From: Deinococcus budaensis
GTDB lineage: Bacteria > Deinococcota > Deinococci > Deinococcales > Deinococcaceae
Reading direction: 5' to 3'
DNA: 64,000 nucleotides
Assembly: GCF_014201885.1 (NCBI RefSeq)
Contig: NZ_JACHFN010000002.1
Span: forward strand, 124,001-188,000
Positions 1 to 17,709 of this stretch are shown here, in pieces. The position numbers were made by a program, and so were the translations under genes. The notes below the pieces were generated by a model, which saw nothing but the letters and a program-made list of their open reading frames with translations, did not search any database and was not told the origin of the DNA. How positions within the stretch are numbered: the stretch's first letter is position 1; each line of letters starts with the position of its first letter.

Positions 1-922
1 GGTCCACCAGCGCGTCCCAGCGGGCGATCCCGCCGGTAATCGCCAGCGCGTCGGGCCGGGCGGGGAGTGCGCCGCACTGCTCCCCGATGGCCTTGCACGC
101 CTGATGCACCAGCGCCGCCGCCGCCGCCAGCACGGCGGGGTCCTCGGCCTCGCGGGCCTCGATCTCGCGCAGGTTGGCGCTGCCGGTCAGGGCCAGCACG
201 CCGCTGCCCGAGGCCAGGCGCCGCAGCAGCGACGCGGGGTCCTCCTCGCCCGCCAGTCGCAGCAGGGCCGAGGCGGGCAGCGGCCCGGCCTGTAAGGCAC
301 CCAGGGGACCGCCGTCGGGACCGGTGCCGCTGGTGTCCACCGCGCGGCCCCGGTCAAAGGCCGTCACGCTGGTCGTCGCCCCCAGGTGGGCCACGACCAC
401 CCGCGCGTCCTGAAAGCGCTGGCCGACCTCGTAGGCGGCGCGCCGGGCCACCGCGCGGGCATTGAGCGCGTGAAAGCGGGCCTCGCGCTTGACCCCCCGC
501 ACGCCGGTCTCGCGCGCCTCGGGCAGCAATTCGTTGACGCTTTGCGGATCGACCACGTAGGCGGGCACCCCGCGCGCCCGCGCCACGCCCAGCGCCAGCA
601 TGCTCCCCAGCCCGTCGCGGCCCTCCGCCGCCGCGTAGGCGGCCAGCTCGGGCGTCACCCGGTAGGTCCCGGCCGCCACCCGTCCCAGCCAGCCGCCGCG
701 CGCGGCCAGCGCGTCGGGCGCGGGCCAGTCGGCGGTGACGTCCAACACGGCACGGGTCAGGGCCGCCAGGTCCCGCTCGCCCGGCGGCCCCAGCAACGGC
801 ACCTCGGCGCGGGTCAGCTCGAGGCGCAGCTGGCCGGGCAACGCCGGGTTCTCGCTGGGCTGGATGAAGGCGCAGGCGAGCTTCACGCTGCTGGAACCGG
901 GATTGACCACGTGCGCGATCAT
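1..922 (-). CDS. buk: Butyrate kinase, C-terminus cut by window edge
   Basis: About 307 codons of an acetokinase-family (ASKHA fold) enzyme are present; family members are about 355 residues, so roughly the last 50 residues lie beyond the left edge. The N-terminal phosphate-binding loop VNPGSSSVKLA is followed by a segment TGPDGGPLG that is typical of butyrate kinases rather than acetate kinases. The expected reaction is butyryl phosphate (or a branched short acyl phosphate) plus ADP giving the acid and ATP. I took ATG at 922; GTG codons at 928 and 931 are alternatives, and a TACGCT hexamer ends directly before 931. No phosphotransbutyrylase is visible, so direction and substrate are inferred. 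Confidence 0.8.
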   Translation of the reverse strand, partial: MIAHVVNPGSSSVKLACAFIQPSENPALPGQLRLELTRAEVPLLGPPGERDLAALTRAVLDVTADWPAPDALAARGGWLGRVAAGTYRVTPELAAYAAAEGRDGLGSMLALGVARARGVPAYVVDPQSVNELLPEARETGVRGVKREARFHALNARAVARRAAYEVGQRFQDARVVVAHLGATTSVTAFDRGRAVDTSGTGPDGGPLGALQAGPLPASALLRLAGEEDPASLLRRLASGSGVLALTGSANLREIEAREAEDPAVLAAAAALVHQACKAIGEQCGALPARPDALAITGGIARWDALVD

Positions 923-972
923 GAACACCACAGCGTAGCAGATGGCGCGCCCGGGCCGCCTCCTGTCATGAG

Positions 973-1000
973 AAAAAGGTGAGGGAAGCGCTCCCCCACC
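973..1000 (-). terminator. Intrinsic terminator downstream of hpf
   Basis: On the minus strand a hairpin with 9-base arms (992-1000 and 978-986, one mismatch, loop 987-991) is followed directly by TTTTT at 977-973. It sits between the hpf stop codon and the butyrate kinase start and should end hpf transcription. Confidence 0.7.
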
Positions 1001-1064
1001 CTGGCGCGTGGCCTGGACACGCCTGCGCTGGGCACGGTGCCCAGACTACGCGCCCGGCCGACGC

Positions 1065-1637
<573 letters not shown>

Positions 1638-1864
1638 GGCTTTCACCCTTTCCTTGTCCCCGGAGGAGTGATGGGTCCGGGAGTCCACTCTAGGGCGGCC
1701 GCCTACCCGAAGTCAGGCGAATGGACCACAGCAGACCTTCACCCGGCGCGGTATGGTGGGGGAGTCAGCCTTACGGCCTGCCGGGCACGGAACACGCCAG
1801 GAAAACGCCCACCCGCGACAGGGGTGGACGAAATACAGGTTCGGAGAAAGAGGCCCGGGGTCTC

Positions 1865-1969
1865 TCAGCGCCGCTCGCGCACCCGGACCGGCACAGGCAC
1901 CGGCTGGGGCTGCGGCGCACCCTTCAGCGCCTCGCGCAACCAGTCGATGAATTCACGCAGGCCCTTCAT
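1865..1969 (-). CDS. Small 34-residue amphipathic/proline-rich protein
   Basis: ATG at 1969 opens 34 codons: a short amphipathic helix (KGLREFIDWLREALKG, residues 2-17), then a Pro-Gln/Pro-Val stretch (18-27) and a basic tail ending RERR. A TACACT hexamer at 1981-1976 lies exactly six bases before the ATG, the leaderless promoter layout seen at many genes in this window, which is the main reason to believe it is translated. It stands alone in the gap between hpf and the acyl-CoA dehydrogenase. No family is recognised; a membrane-surface or protein-binding peptide is a guess from the helix alone. Confidence 0.55.
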   Translation of the reverse strand: MKGLREFIDWLREALKGAPQPQPVPVPVRVRERR

Positions 1970-2125
1970 GGCCGCAGTGTAGAGGCCGGGGGCCGGGGCA
2001 GATGCACCCCCGCTTACGTTGAGGCCGAACTGAACGTTTGCTCTAGGCAGTGCTCCGTGGGGTCACGGAGGGAGAGAAGCCCAGCGGCCCCTCCCCTTCC
2101 GGGGTCCCCTGCCCGGGCCAGGGAC

Positions 2126-3328
<1,203 letters not shown>

Positions 3329-3377
3329 GGTTGAAACCTCCGGGAGAGGGACGAGGGCTTTTCTGCTCCTCCCCCTT

Positions 3378-3440
3378 GACTCGCAGAGCTGCTTGCAGAG
3401 GGGGGAGGCTGGGACTCGTAGAGCTGCGGAGCAGAGGGGG
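3378..3440. repeat. Two imperfect tandem copies of a ~28-base repeat
   Basis: Copies at 3378-3405 and 3413-3440 share GACTCG(C/T)AGAGCTGC and GCAGAGGGGG and differ by two bases and a one-base indel. The period is 35. A diverged third copy is at 59061-59080. It occupies the gap between the acyl-CoA dehydrogenase and carboxylase genes. Function unknown. Confidence 0.5.
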
Positions 3441-3556
3441 TGGTCACGCCCTCCGGCGCGGCTTGGTTGGGTGGCAGGGCGTCTTGCTGACGTTAGAGAT
3501 GGTCACACGCCCCCCCTCCCCAGCCCTCCCCCACGGGTGGGGAGGGAGAAACACAT

Positions 3557-5230
<1,674 letters not shown>

Positions 5231-5296
5231 CTGTGGGACAAGTCTAACAAACGGTCGTTAGGGGGAGGCGAAGAAGAGGGGACGACCCGGCGCGTC

Positions 5297-5521
5297 TTAA
5301 GTGGGGTCGCTGCCCTCTGGACGCCGCCCCAGCGCCCACAGCGCGGCGCCCGACAGCACCATGCCAGCTGCGGAGGCGATCAGCGGAACCGCCAGGTTCC
5401 CCGCAGACAGGGGCGAGTTGGGCGAGTACCCGAAGACCAGCGCCGCCAGCACCCCGAAAAAGCAGGCGATCAGCCCCACGGCGGCCAGCACTGATAGCAG
5501 CCCGCGCACCCAGTGGCCCAT
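5297..5521 (-). CDS. Small two-helix membrane protein
   Basis: A 74-residue protein of unknown function with two predicted membrane helices (about residues 7-29 and 41-63), a short loop between them and a polar C-terminal tail (GRRPEGSDPT). An in-frame GTG lies two codons upstream, but ATG at 5521 is exactly six bases after a TAGAGT hexamer (5533-5528), the leaderless arrangement common here. No family is recognised. It is downstream of, and divergent in function from, the hypothetical gene on the opposite strand at 5758. Confidence 0.6.
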   Translation of the reverse strand: MGHWVRGLLSVLAAVGLIACFFGVLAALVFGYSPNSPLSAGNLAVPLIASAAGMVLSGAALWALGRRPEGSDPT

Positions 5522-5689
5522 ATTCACACTCTAGGGCCAGGGTCACCAGGGGACCCGGCGACGGTGCCGGGCGCGGGGCTTGATGAACAGCCGTTAAGTT
5601 CGCCTGGGCGCAAGCTTCAAGATCGGTCAACCGGTCTTCAAGCAATCCCGATCCACCGGGGCAGCGGCGCCCGGCAGAATCGGACGACC

Positions 5690-5761
5690 ATGTGCCCTCC
5701 GCCCCCCTCCGCGCCGCGAAAAGCAGGTTCCCTCAGGCCGTCGGGCGGGGGCGAGCCATGA
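5690..5761 (+). CDS. Possible 23-codon upstream ORF overlapping the next start
   Basis: ATG at 5690 opens 23 codons (MCPPPPSAPRKAG then SLRPSGGGEP) whose TGA at 5759-5761 overlaps the ATG at 5758 in an ATGA junction. A weak -10-like CAGAAT lies nine bases upstream. Composition is low-complexity, so the case rests on the junction, which recurs elsewhere in the window. Confidence 0.3.
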   Translation: MCPPPPSAPRKAGSLRPSGGGEP

Positions 5762-6207
5762 CGGCCCTGCGGCCCAGCGCCCTCGATTTTGCCCGGCTGC
5801 TGCAAACCCGGCAGGAGTTGGAAGACCGGGGCCGCGCTTACCTGGCCGCCTTGCAGACCGAGATCAAGCCCGCCCTGGAGCGGCGCGGGTACCACGAGGT
5901 CCACGTCAAGCCGTCGGCGGCGGGGTGTTCCCGCGCGAATGCGGCGGCCGACACGCTGCTGGTCGTGGTGGCGCGGCTGCCACTCCAGGCCCTGAAATCG
6001 CCCACCTTCCGGGTCCAGTTGCCGCTGGTGGTGACCTACTCGGGTCGGCTGATCGTGGAGGGCGCGCAGATCAACAAGTTCACGGTGGATGAACCGTTCG
6101 GCCAGAGCCTCGCGCTGGAGGGCGCCCAGATGGCCGAGCTGCTGGTGCAATTTCTCTCGGACAGATACATGGAACATCTGCTGCGGCTGGGCCTGCCTGC
6201 GGGCTGA
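5758..6207 (+). CDS. Hypothetical protein, 149 residues
   Basis: No family is recognised. The protein looks soluble and globular: an N-terminal helical region (residues 8-45), a mixed alpha/beta core with long hydrophobic strands (LLVVVARLPLQAL, VQLPLVVTYSGRLIVEGAQI) and a C-terminal helix (AELLVQFLSDRYMEHLLRLG). The frame is open to 5692, but ATG 5758 is preferred because it begins where a plausible protein starts and forms an ATGA overlap with a short upstream ORF. Transcribed alone on the plus strand between minus-strand genes. Confidence 0.6.
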   Translation: MTALRPSALDFARLLQTRQELEDRGRAYLAALQTEIKPALERRGYHEVHVKPSAAGCSRANAAADTLLVVVARLPLQALKSPTFRVQLPLVVTYSGRLIVEGAQINKFTVDEPFGQSLALEGAQMAELLVQFLSDRYMEHLLRLGLPAG

Positions 6208-6510
6208 GCAGCCGGCCCCGGGGCGCGCCTCCCGGGCCAGCGCGGGCGCAAGCGTGGGGAACTGGGAATATCCCCCCAGCTGGGCCAGAACTCTCGCCGG
6301 TTCGTGCGCGGCTGGTGCTGGGGCGGCCCAGGCTGGACCCGCCTGGGAAGGTGCACGAGCAGCGGCGGCCCCACCCCGGCAGCCCGAACAGCCGTCAGAC
6401 CAGCAGGTCACCCGGTGGGAGGGCGAGCAGGATCAGGAGGAGGCGCGACCTCTTCCGGGCGGAACAAAGGCGGACGCCCCCACAGAGGCGCCCAGCCCGC
6501 CCGTTCTCCC
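6208..6510. other. 303-base gap without a recognisable gene
   Basis: The stretch between the 149-residue hypothetical gene and scoB, which are convergent, shows no open frame with plausible composition, no RNA gene and no clear promoter. Several short GC-rich dyads are present but none is followed by a T-run. Confidence 0.5.
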
Positions 6511-7835
<1,325 letters not shown>

Positions 7836-7867
7836 GTCGGCTCCAGACTAATTCAGGACCGCCCTAC

Positions 7868-8596
7868 TCAGGACAGCGTGTCGAGGAAGGTTTGCAGTAG
7901 GGTCCGGAAGGTGGCGGGGTCCTCCTGCGGAAAGCCGTGGCCGACGCCGGGCAGCACGGTCGCGTCCGTTCCCAACGCCGCCGCCTGCGCCCGCACCAGT
8001 TCCGGCGTGACCAGCGTATCCAGTTCGCCCCCCAGGACGAGGACGGGCAGCCCGGCGAGGCGCTCCGGCTCCACGCTCCACGCGGCCAGGGCGCGGGCAT
8101 TGCCGCTGTAATGGCTGGGGTCCATCTGGCCCGCGTGGTCCAGCAGCGTGCCGAAGTTGTCAAGGCGGCGCGACGGAAACAGCGCCCCCAGGCTCATCTC
8201 GCGCAACCCCGCATTGCCGCGCAGCAGTTCCAGCACGGGGTAATTCTCCTCGGGAGTCACCAGGCCGGCCAGGGGCGCCGACGCCGCCAGGACCAACCCG
8301 GCGTAGGCGTCCGGGCGACGGGCGGCCGCTTCCAGCACCACCGCCCCCCCCAGCGAGTGCCCCAGCAGCACCGGGCGGGTCACGCCCCGTTCGGCCGACC
8401 AGCCTTCCAACCAGTCGGCGTAGGCGGGGATGCTGACCTCGCCGTCGTGCGGGGTGCCCGCGAAGCCGGAGAGGTCGGGGGCGAGGACGCGCCAGCCCTG
8501 GGGCGGAGCGGCGAGGAGGTCGGCCCACCACGCGGAGGAGGCGAAGTTGCCGTGGACCGCGACCAGCGTGCGCTCCGGAACAGGGTGCTCAGGCAT
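7868..8596 (-). CDS. Alpha/beta hydrolase
   Basis: A 242-residue alpha/beta hydrolase with the nucleophile elbow GHSLGG (Ser81), the oxyanion region AVHGNFASS near residues 13-20, an acid in GGELDTLVTPE and the histidine in GVGHGFP. The frame is open much further upstream inside the next gene, but ATG 8596 starts a normal family N-terminus and gives an eight-base overlap with the MetX-like gene, implying an operon. The substrate cannot be read from sequence; a small ester or thioester is likely. It may act with the upstream acyltransferase-like enzyme. Confidence 0.85.
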   Translation of the reverse strand: MPEHPVPERTLVAVHGNFASSAWWADLLAAPPQGWRVLAPDLSGFAGTPHDGEVSIPAYADWLEGWSAERGVTRPVLLGHSLGGAVVLEAAARRPDAYAGLVLAASAPLAGLVTPEENYPVLELLRGNAGLREMSLGALFPSRRLDNFGTLLDHAGQMDPSHYSGNARALAAWSVEPERLAGLPVLVLGGELDTLVTPELVRAQAAALGTDATVLPGVGHGFPQEDPATFRTLLQTFLDTLS

Positions 8597-9689
8597 GGGA
8601 GGCCTCCCCGGCGGCCAGGGGAGGGTCGGGGGGCAGCGGCCCAGCGGGCAGCGTATCGTCCAGCAGCGAGCGCAGCAGCCCGGCAAAGGGCGCCGTGTCC
8701 GCCACGCAGCCCAGGTGGCCGTGCGGCGAGTCGTATTCCAGATGGGTGTGCGCCACGCCCGCCGCGCGGCCCGCCCCGGCAAAGGCGCGCATCTCGTGGG
8801 CGGGGAAGAACTGGTCGCCCCGGATGTTCACGGTCAGCAGCCGCAGCCCCGCGTCCCGCCAGCGCGAGAACAGCTCGGCGCGGGGGAGGACCGCGTGCAG
8901 GTCGTGCGTCTCCACCACCCGCGCGAGGTCGAGGATATGGCCCAGGCTGGCCGTCTCCGAGCGCGAGCGCAGGTACTCCGCGAAGTCGGCGTTCCGGAAG
9001 GTGGCCTCCAGCCCGTCGGCACCCAGGCCGAAAAAGGAGATCAGCCGCAGGGCCGCCTCCAGCCCGCCCGTGGGCGCCACGTCGCGCAGCAGCGGCCCGA
9101 AGGCCCCGCGCAGCACCGGCCCCGCGCAGGGGCTGGTGGCGACGGCGGCCACCCGGGGGGCCAGCTCGGGCGCGCGCGCCGCCCACTGAAGCGCCTGCAT
9201 ACCGCCCAGGCTGGGACCGATCACCGCGTGCCAGCGGGCCAGGCCCAGCGACCGCAGCAGCTCGGCTTGCAGGCGGTGCAGGTCCGCGAAGCCCCAGGCG
9301 GGAAAACGCCCCCCCCAGGGCTGGCCGTCCGGGTGCCCCGTGTCCGGCCCGGTGGTCACGACGCCGGGGTCGCGGGCCTGCACGTTGGAGAGGGTGTTCA
9401 TCGCCACCACGAAGTAGCGCCCCGTGTCCACCGCACGCCCCGGCCCGATCAGGGGCGACCACCAACCGGGGGCGCCGCCCACGCCCGCCGCCTGCGCCGT
9501 CCCCGTGTAGTAGTGGCAGACCAGCACGGCGTTGTCCCGCGCCGCGCTCAGACGCCCCCAGCTTCGCACGCCCAGCCGCACCGGCACCGGCACGCCCGCC
9601 AGCAGCGCCGTGACCTCCAGCGTCCAGGCACCCGGCGGCGCTTCCCGCTCCAGGCTCGCCCCCACCCCCCCCAGCTCGTCGTCTCGCAT
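8589..9689 (-). CDS. MetX-like alpha/beta hydrolase fold acyltransferase
   Basis: A 366-residue member of the homoserine O-acetyltransferase family. The nucleophile lies in GPSLGGMQALQWA (Ser160), with the acid in NIRGDQFFPA and the histidine in DSPHGHLGC. The early RLGVRSWGRLSAARDNAVLV and GPGRAVDTGRYFVVAMN segments are also family-like. Motifs around the substrate arginine region are diverged, so the acceptor may not be homoserine and I give no symbol. A TACCCT hexamer ends eight bases before the ATG, a leaderless-type start. It reads divergently from the first Liv operon and overlaps the hydrolase gene downstream. Confidence 0.75.
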   Translation of the reverse strand: MRDDELGGVGASLEREAPPGAWTLEVTALLAGVPVPVRLGVRSWGRLSAARDNAVLVCHYYTGTAQAAGVGGAPGWWSPLIGPGRAVDTGRYFVVAMNTLSNVQARDPGVVTTGPDTGHPDGQPWGGRFPAWGFADLHRLQAELLRSLGLARWHAVIGPSLGGMQALQWAARAPELAPRVAAVATSPCAGPVLRGAFGPLLRDVAPTGGLEAALRLISFFGLGADGLEATFRNADFAEYLRSRSETASLGHILDLARVVETHDLHAVLPRAELFSRWRDAGLRLLTVNIRGDQFFPAHEMRAFAGAGRAAGVAHTHLEYDSPHGHLGCVADTAPFAGLLRSLLDDTLPAGPLPPDPPLAAGEASHA

Positions 9690-9811
9690 TACTCGAGAGG
9701 GTAGGGGGACCGCGTAACGGGGCGGTCACAGGGCGGGGAGGCGGCGGGCGCAGCGGCGACGGGGCACCTGTAACGCCGATGTGACGCCCCCCCTCTAGAC
9801 TGCCGGCGAAC

Positions 9812-10972
<1,161 letters not shown>

Positions 10973-11034
10973 GCCGTCAGCGGTCAGCTCTCAGCCGTCA
11001 GATGCGAAAAGCTCCAGGCTGAACACTGACCGCC
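10973..11034. repeat. Inverted heptad repeat between binding protein and permease
   Basis: Four GCNNTCA heptads run from 10973 to 11000. An 18-base arm at 10979-10996 pairs with 11017-11034 (14 of 18 positions complementary). A related palindrome lies at the equivalent place in the second Liv operon. Confidence 0.65.
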
Positions 11035-11040
11035 TCCCAG

Positions 11041-11066
11041 GGCCGCCCGCCAGCACCGGGGCGGCC
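11041..11066 (+). terminator. Hairpin, probable partial terminator
   Basis: Arms GGCCGCC (11041-11047) and GGCGGCC (11060-11066) form a stem followed by a pyrimidine-rich TCCCTTCTTCCC tract. Its place between the binding protein and permease genes suggests attenuation of the downstream genes. Confidence 0.45.
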
Positions 11067-11095
11067 TCCCTTCTTCCCGGACGGAGCTTCCCTGT

Positions 11096-11952
11096 ATGGA
11101 ACTGTTTTTACAAACCCTGCTCAACGGCCTGCTCCAGAGCGGCATCTACGCGCTGGTCGCCTCGGGGCTGGCGCTGGCGGTCGGCGTGGTGGGCATCGTG
11201 AACTTCGCGCACGGCGAATTCCTGATGATCGGCGCCTTTCTGGCCTGGGCGCTGAGCGCGTACCTGGGCGTGGACCCCCTGATCTCGCTGCCCTTCGCCG
11301 CGCTGGCCGTTTTCGGTGTCGGCGCGCTGACCTACCGGGTCAGCATCCGGCACGTGCTGCTGGCCCCCGAACTCAACCAGATGCTGCTGACCTTCGGGCT
11401 GGGCATCCTGCTGCAAAACGTGGCGCTGATGTGGCTGGGCGGCAACACCCGCACGGTCACCACGCCGTACCAGGGCAGCAGCCTCAGCCTGGGCGACCTC
11501 AGCGTGGGCGGGCCGAAAGCCGTCGCGTTCGGCTTCGCGGTCGCGATTCTGGCGGGGCTGTACGCGGTGCTGTACCGCACCACCCTGGGCCGCCAGATGC
11601 GCGCAGTGGCGCAAAACCGCCGGGGATCGCAACTCATCGGCATCGACGTGGACCGGGTGTACCTGATCGCCTTCGCGGTGAGCTGCGCCCTGGCGGCGGT
11701 CGCGGGCGTGCTGGTGGCCGTGCTGCTGTTCGCCTCGCCCACCGTCGGGCTGGTGTTCGCCCTCAAGGCCTTCGCGATCATCGTGATGGCGGGGCTGGGC
11801 AACCTGACGGGCGTGCTGTGGGCGTCGGTCGTGCTGGGCGTGTCTGAAGCGCTGGTGCAGACCTACGTGCCCGGCGGCGGCGGCTGGAGCGACGCCGTGT
11901 TCTTCCTCCTGATCTTCGCCACGCTGGTCTTCCGCTCGTTCCGGGGGGCGCG

Positions 11953-11956
<4 letters not shown>
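11096..11956 (+). CDS. livH: Branched-chain amino acid-type ABC permease LivH
   Basis: A 286-residue inner-membrane permease with about eight hydrophobic helices and the LivH signatures LVASGLALAVGVVGIVNFAHGEF (near residues 18-40, given here as the GIVNFAHGEF core) and VMAGLGNLTGVLWASVVLG near the C-terminus. It forms the transmembrane channel with LivM. The start ATG 11096 has only a weak GGAG site about eleven bases upstream. It overlaps livM by four bases (GTGA), so the permeases are coupled. Confidence 0.92.
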
Positions 11957-12941
<985 letters not shown>

Positions 12942-12945
<4 letters not shown>

Positions 12946-13724
12946 CGGTGATGGCAGCCAGCAGCCAGCTTCCGGCGGCCGGCCCTGGGGACACCGTGCT
13001 GCGGGCCGAGGGCCTCAGCAAGCGCTTCGGGGGCCTCCACGCCGTGCGGGACGTGACCTTCAGCCAGTACGCGGGCGAGATTCTGGCGGTCATCGGGCCG
13101 AACGGGGCCGGAAAGACCACGCTGCTCAACCTGCTCTCGGGCGTGTACCGGCCCACTTCGGGGCGGCTGCATCTGCTGGGCCGCGACGTGACGGCCGCCA
13201 GCATGGAGGCGCGCTGCCACGCCGGGCTGGGCCGCGCCTTCCAGATCGTGCGGCCCTTTCCCGAGATGACGGTCCACGAGAACGTGACGGTGGGGGCGCT
13301 GTTCGGCAAGCCCGGCGGGCGGCTGCCGGGGGCGCGCGAACGGGCCTACGACCTGCTGGAGCGCACCGGCCTCGCCGCGCACGCCGACAAGGCCGCGCAC
13401 GAGCTGACCTTGCTCCAGGACAAGCGGCTGGAGGTCGCCCGCGCCCTGGCGACCGAGCCGCGCGTCCTGCTGCTCGACGAGGTGATGGCGGGGCTGCGCC
13501 CGGCCGAGGCGCAGGAGGCCGTGCAACTCGTGCGGGGCGTGCAGGAGAGCGGGGTCAGCGTGCTGTTTATCGAACACATCATGCCGGTGGTGCGCGACCT
13601 GGCCGACCGGGTGGTCGTGATGGACCAGGGGCAGGTGCTCGCCGAGGGCACCTACCGCGAGGTGACGGCCAATCCGCAGGTGGTCGCGGCGTACCTGGGC
13701 ACGGAAGAGGGGCTGCACGCATGA
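12942..13724 (+). CDS. livG: ABC transporter ATP-binding protein LivG
   Basis: A 260-residue ATPase. Walker A is [12 protein letters not shown], the ABC helix region is HELTLLQDKRLEVARALATE (a LivG-type degenerate signature) and Walker B is VLLLDEVMAGL. The family-typical FQIVRPFPEMTVHENV is present. The frame runs to 12885, but GTG 12942 overlaps the livM stop (GTGA) and has a GGGGGG-rich site before it. It powers the LivHM channel together with LivF. Confidence 0.93.
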
Positions 13725-13846
13725 GCAGAAGAGGGAAGCAGGAGGCGGGACGCGGGGTGCGGTATTCGGGCGCCAGGGAGGGCCGGGGTCTTGCAGCCCT
13801 TTATCCGCCGCCTTTCACCGCACGAGGCGAGCAGAGGATTTTTTCC

Positions 13847-13867
13847 GCGCACTGCGCACCGCTCACC
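13847..13867. repeat. Three tandem heptads
   Basis: GCGCACT, GCGCACC and GCTCACC stand head to tail in the 166-base gap between livG and livF. They belong to the same degenerate heptad family seen at 10973, 25684, 30641, 55494 and 56404. Confidence 0.45.
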
Positions 13868-13890
13868 GTGCCCCACCCGGAGGCCCGCCG

Positions 13891-14628
<738 letters not shown>

Positions 14629-14647
14629 ACCGGGGGCAGGCAGAGCC

Positions 14648-14693
14648 AGGGCGCGGGGCGCGGGAGAGATACGCTTTCCCCGCGCCCCGCGCC

Positions 14694-14695
<2 letters not shown>
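14648..14695. terminator. Strong bidirectional hairpin between convergent genes
   Basis: Arms 14648-14664 and 14679-14695 are perfectly complementary over 17 bases around a 14-base loop. The right arm touches the stop codon of the minus-strand hydrolase. There is no long T-run, so it may work by stem stability or with Rho. Confidence 0.6.
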
Positions 14696-15434
<739 letters not shown>

Positions 15435-15537
15435 GCGGGTGATTGTGGCAGGAGTGAGAGCGGCAGGAGCGGAGGGACAACGGCGACTCAAGCCCGCGCC
15501 CAGCGCCCCCCCTTACACTGCCCGCAAGGGAGGAGCC

Positions 15538-16053
15538 ATGACCGAAGCGCAGCACGTCGATGACCCCCAGGAGGCCGCCCGCCTGCTGGCCGAGAAGATC
15601 AAGGGCGTCCGCTTTGCCACCTTCACGACCGTCGCGGAGGACGGCTCGCTGCACGGCCGCCCGATGGCGACCCAGCAGGCCGACTTTGACGGCGACCTGT
15701 GGTTTTTCAGCTACGCCGACAGCCACAAGGTGGAGGACGTTCGCCGCAATCCCCAGGTCAATCTCGGGTACAACGAGCCTCAGAAGAACCTGTGGGTCAA
15801 CGTGACGGGCACGGCGGAAGTGGTGGACGACCGCGCCAAGATGCAGGAGCTGTGGGAAGCCCCGCTGAAGGCCTTTTTTCCGGACGGGGTGGACGACCCC
15901 AACCTCACGCTGCTGAAGGTCACGCCCGCGCGGGCCGAGTACTGGGACGGTCCTTCCAGCAGCATCGGGAGGATCGTCGCCTTTGCCCGCACCCTGGCGA
16001 GCGGGGGCAAGACGCCGCCGGGAAAAGACGTGAAGCTCGACCTGGAAGGCTAG
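15538..16053 (+). CDS. Pyridoxamine 5'-phosphate oxidase-fold general stress protein
   Basis: A 171-residue flavin-binding split-barrel protein of the general stress protein 26 group (GVRFATFTTVAEDGSLHGRP, then ADFDGDLWFFSYADSHKVED and the C-terminal YWDGPSS). Such proteins bind FMN or FAD and may act as small oxidoreductases; true pyridoxamine phosphate oxidase activity is not expected. ATG 15538 has GGAGG four bases upstream, and a TACACT hexamer about eighteen bases upstream gives a short conventional leader. It is divergent from the hydrolase and convergent with aspS. Confidence 0.85.
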   Translation: MTEAQHVDDPQEAARLLAEKIKGVRFATFTTVAEDGSLHGRPMATQQADFDGDLWFFSYADSHKVEDVRRNPQVNLGYNEPQKNLWVNVTGTAEVVDDRAKMQELWEAPLKAFFPDGVDDPNLTLLKVTPARAEYWDGPSSSIGRIVAFARTLASGGKTPPGKDVKLDLEG

Positions 16054-16076
16054 CCCTGCTCAGCCCCGCCCCAGAA

Positions 16077-16114
16077 GACGACCCCGCCCCAGTGTCGGAT
16101 CGGGCGGGGTCGTC
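16077..16114. terminator. Bidirectional hairpin between convergent genes
   Basis: Perfect 13-base arms at 16077-16089 and 16102-16114 with a 12-base loop lie between the stress-protein stop and the aspS stop. No T-run is present on either side. Confidence 0.6.
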
Positions 16115-16119
16115 CGCGC

Positions 16120-17478
<1,359 letters not shown>

Positions 17479-17505
17479 GGTCTGGACCTCTTTTGAAAAG
17501 GAAGT

Positions 17506-17534
17506 GCCCCCGACCTCGTGGAGGGGTCGGGGGC
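17506..17534 (-). terminator. Attenuator-like hairpin in the aspS2 leader
   Basis: Perfect 10-base arms at 17525-17534 and 17506-17515 enclose a 9-base loop and are followed on the minus strand by ACTTCCTTTTC. It lies after the leader peptide and before the aspS2 ribosome site. A CCTCG just after the leader stop can pair with CGAGG in the loop/right arm, a possible antiterminator. Confidence 0.6.
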
Positions 17535-17553
17535 GCGGCGGTATGCGGCGAGG

Positions 17554-17601
<48 letters not shown>

Positions 17602-17608
17602 TCCGGAA

Positions 17609-17637
17609 AGTGTAGCGGCACACCTTCGCGGGGTCAA
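17609..17637 (-). promoter_or_regulatory. Promoter of the aspS2 leader transcript
   Basis: On the minus strand TTGACC (17637-17632), a 17-base spacer and TACACT (17614-17609) form a good vegetative promoter seven bases before the leader peptide ATG. Confidence 0.7.
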
Positions 17638-17684
17638 TCTCGGGGAGCTAGGCAGGAGAAGGGGCCATACCCTCACCCCTATCG

Positions 17685-17703
17685 ACCGTCCGGACGGTAT
17701 GCT
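17685..17703 (+). promoter_or_regulatory. TetR operator and leaderless promoter
   Basis: The perfect 14-base palindrome ACCGTCCGGACGGT (17685-17698) overlaps by one base the -10 hexamer TATGCT (17698-17703), which lies six bases before the TetR ATG. Binding there would block RNA polymerase, so autorepression is likely. Confidence 0.7.
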
Positions 17704-17709
17704 GAGGAT

